From positions 62,001-126,000 of the forward strand of contig CAYWEN010000004.1 in NCBI GenBank assembly GCA_964457545.1: a stretch of DNA of 64,000 bases, written 5' to 3'. Of the stretch, positions 54,178 through 62,453 are shown piece by piece. Made by a program: the position numbers and the translations under genes. The stretch's first letter is position 1. Every line of letters begins with the position of its first letter. This DNA comes from JAGGTJ01 sp964457545. Its GTDB lineage: Bacteria > Desulfobacterota > DSM-4660 > Desulfatiglandales > Desulfatiglandaceae. The notes beneath the pieces are model-generated. The model was not told the DNA's origin. It made no database searches and worked only from the letters and a program-made list of their open reading frames with translations.

Positions 54178-54695
54178 AAATCAGATAGCGCCCATCCATT
54201 AAACCATGAAGGCCTTTTATCTTGTTTCCGGCAACTTTTATTAAACCAATCTTCACAATTGGCTGTATGGATTGCAATGATATGCCAGGTGCTTCAAGCA
54301 TATGATTTCAACCTTTCTCTCCGGTCAGATGCAACCATGTTTGTCTGTGGTTGCTGGTAAAACAGATTCAGCAATACTGGATATGTTCCTTACGGTTTTC
54401 CTGTGGCCCTGTTAAAATCAGAATCGTTTTTATCACCCTTCATGTGCGTATATTGGCTGGTTACAATTGCCTGATTTGGTGCAGGCATGTACTTTTTGTC
54501 GGATTTGCAAAATCTTTTACATCCTTGTAAGCATTGCTCTTGATTTCAACGGTTTTTGCAGGTACGGGTGATTTTCTTGATACTTTTATAATAGGTTCTT
54601 TTTGTAAAAGATGCGTTATGTATCGGAATTTCCTGTTTTACAAATCAAACTATCCTTATTATGTTTTTTCCGGTGATGGTTGGTATACAGTAATG

Positions 54696-54717
54696 CCGGA
54701 TTCCCATGTGGATCCGG
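54696..54717 (+). promoter_or_regulatory. Hairpin upstream of the molybdopterin oxidoreductase
   Basis: CCGGAT (54696-54701) pairs with ATCCGG (54712-54717), loop about 10 bases, 26 bases before the ATG. Could be a regulatory stem in the leader or an operator. Confidence 0.3.
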
Positions 54718-54743
54718 AATGAAAACATTGTGAGGAAAAGAGG

Positions 54744-57071
54744 ATGGGCAGATCTGTAAACAGGAGGGAATTTATAGGATCACTGTTAAAGATGGCTGCT
54801 GTGACAGGGGTTTATCCTGTTCTTTCATATGCTGATGCAGCTCGTATAGGTCCCGCGGAAAGCGGGATAAAAAAACATGTAACAGGATGTATGTGGTGTC
54901 AGGGTGCATGCAGTATGATTGTTTATATAAAAGACGGAAAGGCCGTACACGTGACCGGGAATCCTGATGATCCGGTTACAAAGGGCAAGATTTGCATGAA
55001 GCCGTTTGGCAGTCTTGAGTTGCTTAACAGTCCCAAACGTCTCCTGTATCCTTTGAAGAGGACAGGAAACAGGGGCAAGGATGCCAGGTTTGTGCGTATG
55101 AACTGGGAGGATGCCCTTGACGAGATTGCATGGAAGCTGAAGACTGTTCGTAAAAGATATGGAGGCGAATGTCTTGGTATATGGGCCTCTGGCAGAAGTG
55201 CCCATGACGGAAGAATCGTCAACAGGGCATTTGCAAGACTTTATGGTACTCCTAACTACGAAAAGACAGGCCCGTTTTGTAATTACTCTGGAAAACCTGC
55301 CGGTATCTCCATATTGGGGACGCGCCATACCCCCTGGATTTGCAGTGATGATGATTTTTACGGGGCTGATCTTTATCTCTTTATTGGAAGTAATATGGCT
55401 GCCACCCGCCCAGTGATATTTTCCAACCTGAAAAGGAGAAAAAACAAAGGGGAATGCATGTTCGTTGTGATTGATCCCAGACGTTCGGCAACAGCAAAAA
55501 CAGCAAACATGTGGCTTCCAATAAAACCGGGAAGGGATCTTGGTCTGGCTCTTAGCATGCTTTATTATGTTATTGAAAACAGACTTGTTGATGAAAGCTT
55601 TGTAAAAAATCATACTGTTGGTTTCAGGGAACTGAAAAAAGAGATACTGGCCGGCAGATATACCCTTTCATGGGGAAGTAGTATAACAGGGTTGCCAGAG
55701 GAGAAAATAGCATATCTGTCCAAAAAATATGCTGAAACAAAAAAGGCCATTATGATTGGCAATGCCGGTTTGAGTCATCATACCACTGCCGTACAGACAC
55801 ACCGCGCATTTTATATGCTTGCGGCTGTAACCGGGCATTTTGGCAGGAAGGCCACCGGTTATTGCTGCCTGAATAATGGCGGGATTTCTATTGGAAGTCT
55901 TTCTGTTCCAGAAGACAGGGTAGTTAAGACTCCTGTGGAGCTGTCCAAAAACCCTGTTGGCTGGCTTTCATCCCTTGATGATCCTGCCTCGCCATACAGG
56001 CTTAGGGCCCTTATCAGTACCGGCAGTCCCATGACCCAGTGGCCTGATCAGTCTGTAATCCGTAACCTTATGGGAAAACTTGATCTGAGTGTTTACAATG
56101 GCCTTACCAGAAATATCAATGCCTGTTATTTTGATTATATTCTGCCTGCAGCTACATGGATAGAGGCCGGAGGTCTTGCACCGGTCTCTGATGACAGCAG
56201 GTTTGTGTGGGTTCCAAGGCTTGTCGATCCTCCGGGAGAGGCCAGACCGGATAGATGGTGGTGGATTGAACTGGGAAAGAGGATGGGCTGGGAAGACATT
56301 TTTACTGATGATCTCAAGGACCCGGTCAAGCTTCAAGACAGGACAGGGGGGGCAAAAGGATATACGGTTGAAAATTTTGTTTCCCGTAAGAACAATACAT
56401 TGAGGGCTCCCATAAAGATTGTCTCAGGTCGTGTAAAGGATCGGGGGACCCTGTTTCTTGACAGGAAGTTTCCTACAGAAAGCGGCAAGATAGAGTTATG
56501 GACCAGATCAACAGAAAAACAGTTTGCAACATACGGTCTTACTGGCATCCCAAAATATTATGTCGATCCTGACATAGCATCTGTAAATGAAACCATCATA
56601 TCCTATGACAGAAGCCACCGGATTTTATCTCCTTTCCAGAAAAACAGATGTTATACTTTTAAGGTCAGGCTGGTACCAAAAGGAAAGAACCATGGATTTT
56701 CATTCTATCTTGTTAGCGGACGGCCTTCGAGTGCAATTATGGGGCATACCTCTCACTGGATTAAAAGGTTGAATGATATTTCTCCCGATCAGTTTTGTCT
56801 CGTTCACCATGAAAGGGCATCAGACCTGGGAATCAGTAACGGAGACATTGTCAGGATATCTTCCTCTTATGGTAATACTGTGGCAAAGGCCGTCCTTACT
56901 TCCAATATACGGAAAGATACCATATTTGTTCCGTATTCATATGGTGAAAAGGCTCCGTTCACATCATGGAAGTCAGTAAATTACCTGACAAATGCTGAAG
57001 ACAGATGCCCTGTATCAGGCCAGATTGCGTTCAATGGAGTTATGGTGAATATAGAGGGCTTGCATAGGTAG
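54744..57071 (+). CDS. TAT-exported molybdopterin oxidoreductase (PsrA/PhsA-like catalytic subunit), orphan
   Basis: 775 residues; GAGGAAAAGAG before the ATG. TAT signal with RREFIG and a hydrophobic stretch. N-terminal [4Fe-4S] site C49-x2-C52-x3-C56 and C84 (VTGCMWCQGAC...KICMKPFG). A likely Mo/W ligand cysteine C179 in GPFCNYSG. The rest follows the CISM polysulfide/thiosulfate/arsenate reductase layout (FIGSNMAATRPVIFSNLKRR, GNAGLSHHTTAVQTHRAFY, HTSHWIKRLNDISPDQFCL). No PsrB-type FeS subunit or PsrC-type membrane anchor is adjacent. It is flanked on both sides by direct R1 copies. Substrate (polysulfide, thiosulfate, tetrathionate or arsenate) cannot be told. Confidence 0.85.
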   Translation: MGRSVNRREFIGSLLKMAAVTGVYPVLSYADAARIGPAESGIKKHVTGCMWCQGACSMIVYIKDGKAVHVTGNPDDPVTKGKICMKPFGSLELLNSPKRLLYPLKRTGNRGKDARFVRMNWEDALDEIAWKLKTVRKRYGGECLGIWASGRSAHDGRIVNRAFARLYGTPNYEKTGPFCNYSGKPAGISILGTRHTPWICSDDDFYGADLYLFIGSNMAATRPVIFSNLKRRKNKGECMFVVIDPRRSATAKTANMWLPIKPGRDLGLALSMLYYVIENRLVDESFVKNHTVGFRELKKEILAGRYTLSWGSSITGLPEEKIAYLSKKYAETKKAIMIGNAGLSHHTTAVQTHRAFYMLAAVTGHFGRKATGYCCLNNGGISIGSLSVPEDRVVKTPVELSKNPVGWLSSLDDPASPYRLRALISTGSPMTQWPDQSVIRNLMGKLDLSVYNGLTRNINACYFDYILPAATWIEAGGLAPVSDDSRFVWVPRLVDPPGEARPDRWWWIELGKRMGWEDIFTDDLKDPVKLQDRTGGAKGYTVENFVSRKNNTLRAPIKIVSGRVKDRGTLFLDRKFPTESGKIELWTRSTEKQFATYGLTGIPKYYVDPDIASVNETIISYDRSHRILSPFQKNRCYTFKVRLVPKGKNHGFSFYLVSGRPSSAIMGHTSHWIKRLNDISPDQFCLVHHERASDLGISNGDIVRISSSYGNTVAKAVLTSNIRKDTIFVPYSYGEKAPFTSWKSVNYLTNAEDRCPVSGQIAFNGVMVNIEGLHR

Positions 57072-57077
57072 TCTTCG

Positions 57078-57199
57078 TCCATAAATGAGCTTCTTGCACA
57101 GTTTTCGTGTCAACGGGATTTTTTGTGGAAACCCTGTACGCCTTTATATAATCCATTGATTTTTCTGATGTTGCGAAAAATTTCCATTTATGGGTTGGA
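57078..57199 (+). repeat. R1 repeat, full copy (direct)
   Basis: 122 bases from TCCATAAATGAGCTTCTTGC through CACAGTTTTCGTGTCAACGG, then AACCCTGTACGCC, to TTCCATTTATGGGTTGGA. Begins six bases after the molybdoenzyme stop codon. Its two ends are inverted repeats of each other (CCATAAATG and CATTTATGG). Confidence 0.8.
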
Positions 57200-57284
57200 A
57201 GCTTGCTGTTGCCTGTTTTCTGCTTATGGATAGGCATCTGAAGAAATGGTATCTGAAAAATCTGAAAGTATTATGGGCTGAACT

Positions 57285-58313
57285 ATGAAAAGAATGTTTG
57301 TTTTGGTTATTGTGCTGATATTTATACCAGGTTTTTTATTTGCTGATATCTTTCCGGAATCGGTGTTCGGAACTGTTACAATGAGGTTTGATCTTTCCTC
57401 ATATCCGGTTGATAAAGATGTAAGGTTATGGATTCCTTATCCTGTTTCATCGGCATATCAGACAATAAGCAAGATCAGGGTTGAAGGGAATTATACAGAA
57501 TCCGGTGTTTACACGGACAAAAGGTTCCAGACACCTATCCTGTACGCAAGATGGAAACCAGGGGTCAGGAGCCGCAGACTGTTGTTCAGGTTTGATGCAA
57601 AACGAATTGAGGTGGTCAGGAGGGATTTTCCTGCAAGAGAATCCTGCTGGAATCCTGTTGATTATGAAAAGTGGCTGATGCCAAGTTCGCTTGGGCCTAC
57701 GGATGGCGCTGTAAGAAGCCTTGCCGAACATATTGTCAGAGGTAAGATATCAGTGTTGGAAAAGGCCAGGGCAATTTATGACTGGACATGCAAAAACATG
57801 TATCGGGATGAATCTGTCAGGGGATGCGGTATTGGAGATGTGCGCTATCTATTAAAAAAGAAGAGACCAGGTGGAAAATGTACCGACATCCATTCAGTAT
57901 TTGTTGCTTTGTGCAGGGCAGTTGGTGTTCCTGCACGTGAAATATTCGGAATCAGAATGTGTAAAAAAACATCTGCGGATATTACCAGATGGGAACATTG
58001 CTGGGCAGAGTTTTATCTTCCCGGGTATGGATGGGTTCCTGTTGATCCTGCTGATGTGCGTAAATTTATGCTCGTTCATGGTCTTGCGTTTGATGACCCT
58101 GAAACGGAGAAGTGGCGTAGCTATTTCTGGGGTGCCTGGGATCCGTACAGAATCAGGCTGTCTGTTGGACGCGATGTGATTCTGAACCCTCGTCAGGCAG
58201 GGTCGCCTTTAAACAATTTTGGGTATCCGTACGCCGAAGTGGACGGTGTCTCACTGGACTGGTTGAGTCCTGAGACCTTTAGCTACAAGATAGTCTGTGT
58301 CCTGCACAAATAG
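57285..58313 (+). CDS. Secreted transglutaminase-like (cysteine peptidase-type) protein
   Basis: 342 residues. Signal peptide (MKRMFVLVIVLIFIPGFLFA). Residues about 25-130 are an N-terminal beta domain. The transglutaminase-like core has the triad C199 (PGGKCTDIHSVF), H238 (RWEHCWAEFYL) and D254 (GWVPVDPADV). Such domains in periplasm act as peptidases or cross-linking enzymes. No partner gene; the orphan molybdoenzyme lies upstream. Confidence 0.85.
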   Translation: MKRMFVLVIVLIFIPGFLFADIFPESVFGTVTMRFDLSSYPVDKDVRLWIPYPVSSAYQTISKIRVEGNYTESGVYTDKRFQTPILYARWKPGVRSRRLLFRFDAKRIEVVRRDFPARESCWNPVDYEKWLMPSSLGPTDGAVRSLAEHIVRGKISVLEKARAIYDWTCKNMYRDESVRGCGIGDVRYLLKKKRPGGKCTDIHSVFVALCRAVGVPAREIFGIRMCKKTSADITRWEHCWAEFYLPGYGWVPVDPADVRKFMLVHGLAFDDPETEKWRSYFWGAWDPYRIRLSVGRDVILNPRQAGSPLNNFGYPYAEVDGVSLDWLSPETFSYKIVCVLHK

Positions 58314-58400
58314 ACCGTCTGTTATTTGCAATGACCTTATGGGTACAGAATACAAGGGAGAGCAATGTAGGCATATGTCTGTGTGTTTATGCTGCAATTG

Positions 58401-58437
58401 TCATCAGGCACGGCCAGACCATGACTATGCCTGATGA
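58401..58437. terminator. Inverted repeat between convergent transglutaminase and rubrerythrin genes
   Basis: TCATCAGGCA (58401-58410) and TGCCTGATGA (58428-58437), perfect 10-bp stem with a 17-base loop. No clear T-run. Could terminate one or both transcripts. Confidence 0.45.
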
Positions 58438-58544
58438 CAGGTCAGGTTGATCAGCATTTCTGTGTAATGTACATGTGCTCTGTCTGTCTGACATGTCCGG
58501 CAGTACAGACAGGGATGCAATTGTTAAGAGGTACTGATCCAAAA

Positions 58545-59039
58545 CTAATCAATTTTTGAAAATGCCTTGGCTTTTGATCCACATACCGGGCATTGTTCCG
58601 GAGGTTTGTTTTCGCAGGTATATCCACATACAGAGCAGACATAATAATCTGTGTCCACAGGGTTGTCCATGCTGTCAAGTGCCTTTTGGTACAGCTCTGC
58701 ATGTACCTTTTCTACCTCATTGGCATATGTAAACGAACGTTCTGCAATCTTTTCGTTTTCATCCTTTGCTGTTTGAATCATGGCAGGATACATGTTTTTA
58801 AATTCGTGTGTTTCCCCTTCAATAGCAGCTTTCAGATTTTCTGCAGTGGTTTTGACACCACCCATGGCATTTAAATGTGCATGTGCATGCACTGTTTCAG
58901 CCGCAGCAGCGGCTCTGAACAACCTTGCTATCTGGGGATATCCTTCCATATCTGCCTTTTTTGCAAAGGCAAGATATTTTCTGTTTGCCTGGGATTCGCC
59001 GGCAAATGCTTCTTGTAAATTTTCTTTTGTTGTAGCCAT
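58545..59039 (-). CDS. rbr: Rubrerythrin
   Basis: 164 residues from the ATG at 59039, with GGAGGG five bases upstream; the ATG four codons earlier contains that site. Four-helix di-iron domain with two ExxH-type motifs (GESQANRKYLAFAK and GETHEFKNMYPAM region, AAAAAETVHAHAHL) and a C-terminal rubredoxin-type [Fe(SCys)4] knuckle: C-x2-C in YYVCSVCGY and C-x2-C in EQCPVCGS. It reduces hydrogen peroxide in anaerobes. Confidence 0.95.
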   Translation of the reverse strand: MATTKENLQEAFAGESQANRKYLAFAKKADMEGYPQIARLFRAAAAAETVHAHAHLNAMGGVKTTAENLKAAIEGETHEFKNMYPAMIQTAKDENEKIAERSFTYANEVEKVHAELYQKALDSMDNPVDTDYYVCSVCGYTCENKPPEQCPVCGSKAKAFSKID

Positions 59040-59190
59040 TTTTCCCTCCATGTTATTGGACCTGTAGAAAATGTCCTGTATTGGTTAAATGTTTTCTGCA
59101 GATTGTGTTTATAGCCCTTTAAACAATATCCTCTTTTGCCAAATTTCAATCCCTATAATATATTTCTGTGTTATGTGTAGCAGTATACAG

Positions 59191-60720
59191 TCACTTGTGT
59201 TTTTTTGTAAAGCGTATAGCCGTAAATACGTGAGTATCTACAGTATCATGGATGGCTGTGCACCTGTTGCCGTCTGCAATAACACAGCTTTTGTGATAAT
59301 CTGTTTTTGTTACCTTTATACGGTGCCATGAATCGGCAAGTGATATTCCTAATGCCTTGGTTGCCGCCTCTTTTACGGACCAAATTCTTACTGAGGCATC
59401 TTTTTGCCCCATAAACGATTTTTTTGCCATATTCTGTTCATCTGCGCTCATGTACAGATTCTGGGCCTTGATTAGTCTGTCTGATATCTCTTCCACATCG
59501 ATTCCAATCCTGTCCCTGGATACTGCTGCTATTGCAAACCGGCTGTCATGTGATACAGAACATGAATATGGTGTTTTGCCGTTTGCCAAAGGACAGCATG
59601 GCAGTTTTTTATCGTTGCGGATTGTTGTAATAGAATCGGGTGGTATTGAGATATTGTTGCCTGACAGCCTTCTGGAAAGACGTTTGCAGGCAATACGTGC
59701 TGCAAGATAGCATGATTTGCGCCGGGTGCCCATTTTTTTGAAGCGGGCTCGTTCAACGGGTGAAAGGGCCCTGTCAGCGAACGGGGCCAGAGCATTGATC
59801 TCGATTACCGCCACGTCCTTAAACATATCCCTTATGTGTGGCAGCGAATGCCCCTGCATGTTTTCCAGTATCCATTCAGGCGGCCTGAGACGTCCTGCAC
59901 TGGTATCGCGCATGCAGACCCCTGAGGCATATTCAAACAGATCTCCATTTGTATCGTATATCCATATGTCAAGAACCAAAGGTTCCCGAGTATAATTGAC
60001 AGGGACAATTCGTGTTATGTAACTTTTTTCCGGCACTGTTTTGTTTAATATGATACGTTTTTTTATACTGACCGGAAATGCAACTATATGTTTGTACCTC
60101 TGTGCCCATATGCAGGCAGCATGAAAAGCTGCGTCAAGGGTAAAGGGTGATCCCAGCGGCAGATCTTTGTTTTCACCGGCAGCCGGTGTTTTTATAAAGG
60201 CTGTTACCCCATCTTTTGAAACATATACGCTGCCTGTTATGTTTTGATAAAAAGGACCGAACCGTACAAGCTCCTTGTAGATCGTATGGGCAGGTATCTT
60301 GATGCATATATCTTCTATGCTTGCAGCAAGATCAACATGGAATACAGGAACTTCTGGCCTTTCCTGAATAAAGGATACTGTTGCATGTTCCCTGTTTCTT
60401 GTTATTCCTGCCTTTGAAGATGTTGCCTTTGTGGTAAGAGATGCAGTTGCCTTTTTAGCTGTTAGGGTTGATATATTACAGAAGACTGCGGGTAACGATG
60501 CATCAGGTCTTAGAAACAGAAATTTGCTGAACCTGATGTCTGTCATATATTGCAAGTCAGCTGTAGGCCATAACCTTGATATGCACCGGGCCAGAATCTG
60601 CATGGCCTCAACGCCTGCCAGGATGATGTCTTTCCCGACACGGTGGTCTTTCATGTATGGCAGTATGTCTACTGTAATGGAAAACCGGATATTTTTATTT
60701 ACTTTGGGAAGGTCTTCCAC
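59191..60720 (-). CDS. Polyketide-type dehydratase / 4'-phosphopantetheinyl transferase fusion
   Basis: 509 residues, GTG start at 60720 overlapping the thioesterase gene by 22 bases. Residues 10-280 are a double hot-dog dehydratase of PKS/PUFA-synthase type: catalytic His26 in MKDHRVGKDIILAGVEAM and Asp196 in SPFTLDAAFH. Residues about 330-509 are a Sfp/AcpT-type phosphopantetheinyl transferase: IGIDVEEI (406-412) and WSVKEAATKALG (from 447). The protein thus combines double-bond formation with activation of an acyl carrier protein. It is the last gene in a leftward operon of four. No ACP or ketoreductase is in view. The fusion is the most informative oddity of this operon. Confidence 0.82.
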   Translation of the reverse strand: MEDLPKVNKNIRFSITVDILPYMKDHRVGKDIILAGVEAMQILARCISRLWPTADLQYMTDIRFSKFLFLRPDASLPAVFCNISTLTAKKATASLTTKATSSKAGITRNREHATVSFIQERPEVPVFHVDLAASIEDICIKIPAHTIYKELVRFGPFYQNITGSVYVSKDGVTAFIKTPAAGENKDLPLGSPFTLDAAFHAACIWAQRYKHIVAFPVSIKKRIILNKTVPEKSYITRIVPVNYTREPLVLDIWIYDTNGDLFEYASGVCMRDTSAGRLRPPEWILENMQGHSLPHIRDMFKDVAVIEINALAPFADRALSPVERARFKKMGTRRKSCYLAARIACKRLSRRLSGNNISIPPDSITTIRNDKKLPCCPLANGKTPYSCSVSHDSRFAIAAVSRDRIGIDVEEISDRLIKAQNLYMSADEQNMAKKSFMGQKDASVRIWSVKEAATKALGISLADSWHRIKVTKTDYHKSCVIADGNRCTAIHDTVDTHVFTAIRFTKKHK

Positions 60721-61184
60721 AATGTAACCGTTTTGTCATCTACTGCTACCGGAATCCCTGACGTGTTTACAGCACAGTGTCTGCTAAAGCCAGTACATAT
60801 TGTAACACCGGTGTCTTTATGGGTGATAAGGTAGTCAAACCGTACACGGACTTTTTCGAGTAAGGACGGACGAGTGTGAATGTAAATCGGATCATCATAC
60901 TGAAGAGGACTATGGTACAGGACATTAATTTCAATAATCGGGTACACATATCCGCTTTTCTCTATGTCAATGTATGGAAACGTCATGTCTCTCATAAGAC
61001 ATGCCCTTCCAAATTCAAAGTATCGCAGATAGTTTGAATGATAAACTGTGCCCGAACGATCCGTGTCTATATAAAGTATACGCAGTTCGCAACGGTGCCA
61101 TACCAGGCCGGTAGAGTTATCCTTTACATACAGGCCGTTTTTATCTGTAACAATCTGTTCCGGAATGAAAGGACGTGGCCTCAA
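60699..61184 (-). CDS. Hot-dog acyl-CoA/ACP thioesterase (4HBT family)
   Basis: 161 residues; TTG start at 61184 behind AGGAG. 4-hydroxybenzoyl-CoA thioesterase-like hot-dog with the active-site D42 in YIDTDRSGTVYHSNYLRYFE. It would release a chain from ACP or CoA. Starts three bases after the upstream ketosynthase stop. Confidence 0.85.
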   Translation of the reverse strand: MRPRPFIPEQIVTDKNGLYVKDNSTGLVWHRCELRILYIDTDRSGTVYHSNYLRYFEFGRACLMRDMTFPYIDIEKSGYVYPIIEINVLYHSPLQYDDPIYIHTRPSLLEKVRVRFDYLITHKDTGVTICTGFSRHCAVNTSGIPVAVDDKTVTLWKTFPK

Positions 61185-61186
61185 AT

Positions 61187-62452
61187 TTATACTCCTTTTA
61201 ATACGATACAGCAGTTTGTTCCGCCAAACCCAAATGCGTTGGACATAACAATTTCGGTCTTTTTTTGACGCGGGGTATCTGGAACAACGTCTATATCCGT
61301 TAATTCAGGATCCGGTATATAATTAAGTGTAGGGAGAATGATTTCTCTGTGCATTGCTTCAATCACCATGGCTGCTTCTATGGCTGCAGATGCCCCGAGG
61401 GTATGTCCTATCTGTGATTTGCAGGATGAAACCGGAATGTTTGGAAGTCTTTTCCCAAACACCTCTTTGAGACATTCTATCTCTGTTTTGTCTCCCTTGA
61501 CGGTTGATGTTCCGTGAGCATTTATATAGTGAATGTCTTCAGGTTCCAGTTCTGCATCAAAAATGGCGTTTTTAAGTGCCATTATGACGGTTTCCTTTCT
61601 GGCGATAACAAAATGCCTGGCATCTGATGTCCAGCCTATACCGAGAATTTCCGCCATCGGTTTAAGGCCGAAAGTGTGCACCATTTCTTCTGCTGCAAGG
61701 ACAAGTACCCCTGCTCCCTCTGCAAGGACAAACCCCTTGCGGTCAACGCTGAAAGGTCTTGATGCCTGACCTGGATCATTGTATGCACGGTCTTCGGGTC
61801 TGACTTTGATGGTGGCTCCCATGTTGGCAAAGCCCTGTATTATTTCGGGCAGAAGACATGCGTCAACACCGCCGGCAAGGGCAAAATCGCAATCACCGTC
61901 ACGTATCATTCGGGCGGACAGCCCAATTGCATGGTTCCCGGATGCACAGGCGCTCTGAGGTGAAAATATTGGCCCTGTGAACTTCAAGAGCATGCCTGCC
62001 TTGCTTGCAGGCAGGTTGGCGCAGAGATTGGGGAGAAGATATGGACTTATTTTGTAGGGGCCTTTTTCCATATAATTCTGCATGGCTATCCGAAAGGCAT
62101 CTGTGCCATTTAGTGCAGAACCGATAATACATGCCATTCTCGGTGCAATGTCTTTGTCTATTTCAATACGGGCGTGTCTGATTGCTTCCCGGCAGGTCTG
62201 CATGATCATGGGTATGTATGCTGCATTCCAGTTGTAGACATCTTTGGAGTTGAATATCCCTGTTTCACAGGGATCCCAGTCAGGGATTTCCCCTACGATG
62301 TTACTGCAGGTCTCTACCTTGCATCGCGTGAGTCGACGAAAGCCGGTTTTGCCATTGACAATAGCGTGCCACGTATCTTTAAATGTGTGCCCGAGAGGTG
62401 TCATTACGTCATAACCCACAACAAACACACGTCTGTTTTCTGGTGTTCTCAT
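61187..62452 (-). CDS. Beta-ketoacyl synthase (KAS II/FabF-like) KS1
   Basis: 421 residues from the ATG at 62452, just after the KS2 stop (TGACATG), with AGGA upstream; the longer ORF start within KS2 is rejected. Thiolase-fold condensing enzyme with all catalytic residues: C169 in QSACASGNHA, HGTST and GHTLGAS histidines. It makes a new C-C bond between an acyl primer and malonyl-ACP. Confidence 0.88.
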   Translation of the reverse strand: MRTPENRRVFVVGYDVMTPLGHTFKDTWHAIVNGKTGFRRLTRCKVETCSNIVGEIPDWDPCETGIFNSKDVYNWNAAYIPMIMQTCREAIRHARIEIDKDIAPRMACIIGSALNGTDAFRIAMQNYMEKGPYKISPYLLPNLCANLPASKAGMLLKFTGPIFSPQSACASGNHAIGLSARMIRDGDCDFALAGGVDACLLPEIIQGFANMGATIKVRPEDRAYNDPGQASRPFSVDRKGFVLAEGAGVLVLAAEEMVHTFGLKPMAEILGIGWTSDARHFVIARKETVIMALKNAIFDAELEPEDIHYINAHGTSTVKGDKTEIECLKEVFGKRLPNIPVSSCKSQIGHTLGASAAIEAAMVIEAMHREIILPTLNYIPDPELTDIDVVPDTPRQKKTEIVMSNAFGFGGTNCCIVLKGV

Positions 62453-62453
62453 G

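Larger units (their letters stand above)
53924..54743. other. Long intergenic region with R1 repeat
   Basis: 820 bases. It contains a full R1 copy (54043-54177) and a hairpin (54696-54717) just before the molybdoenzyme. Short frames at 54163-54360 and 54534-54722 have no recognisable product. It may be decayed mobile DNA. Confidence 0.5.

Noticed and set aside
54163..54360. Small ORF partly inside R1
   Set aside because: Begins inside the R1 repeat and has no recognisable product.
54534..54722. Small plus-strand ORF before the molybdoenzyme
   Set aside because: No ribosome binding site or domain; it lies in the repeat-rich intergenic region.
54043..57199. Composite transposon around the molybdoenzyme
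   Set aside because: The R1 copies are short and non-coding, with no transposase or visible target-site duplications; kept only as a hypothesis.
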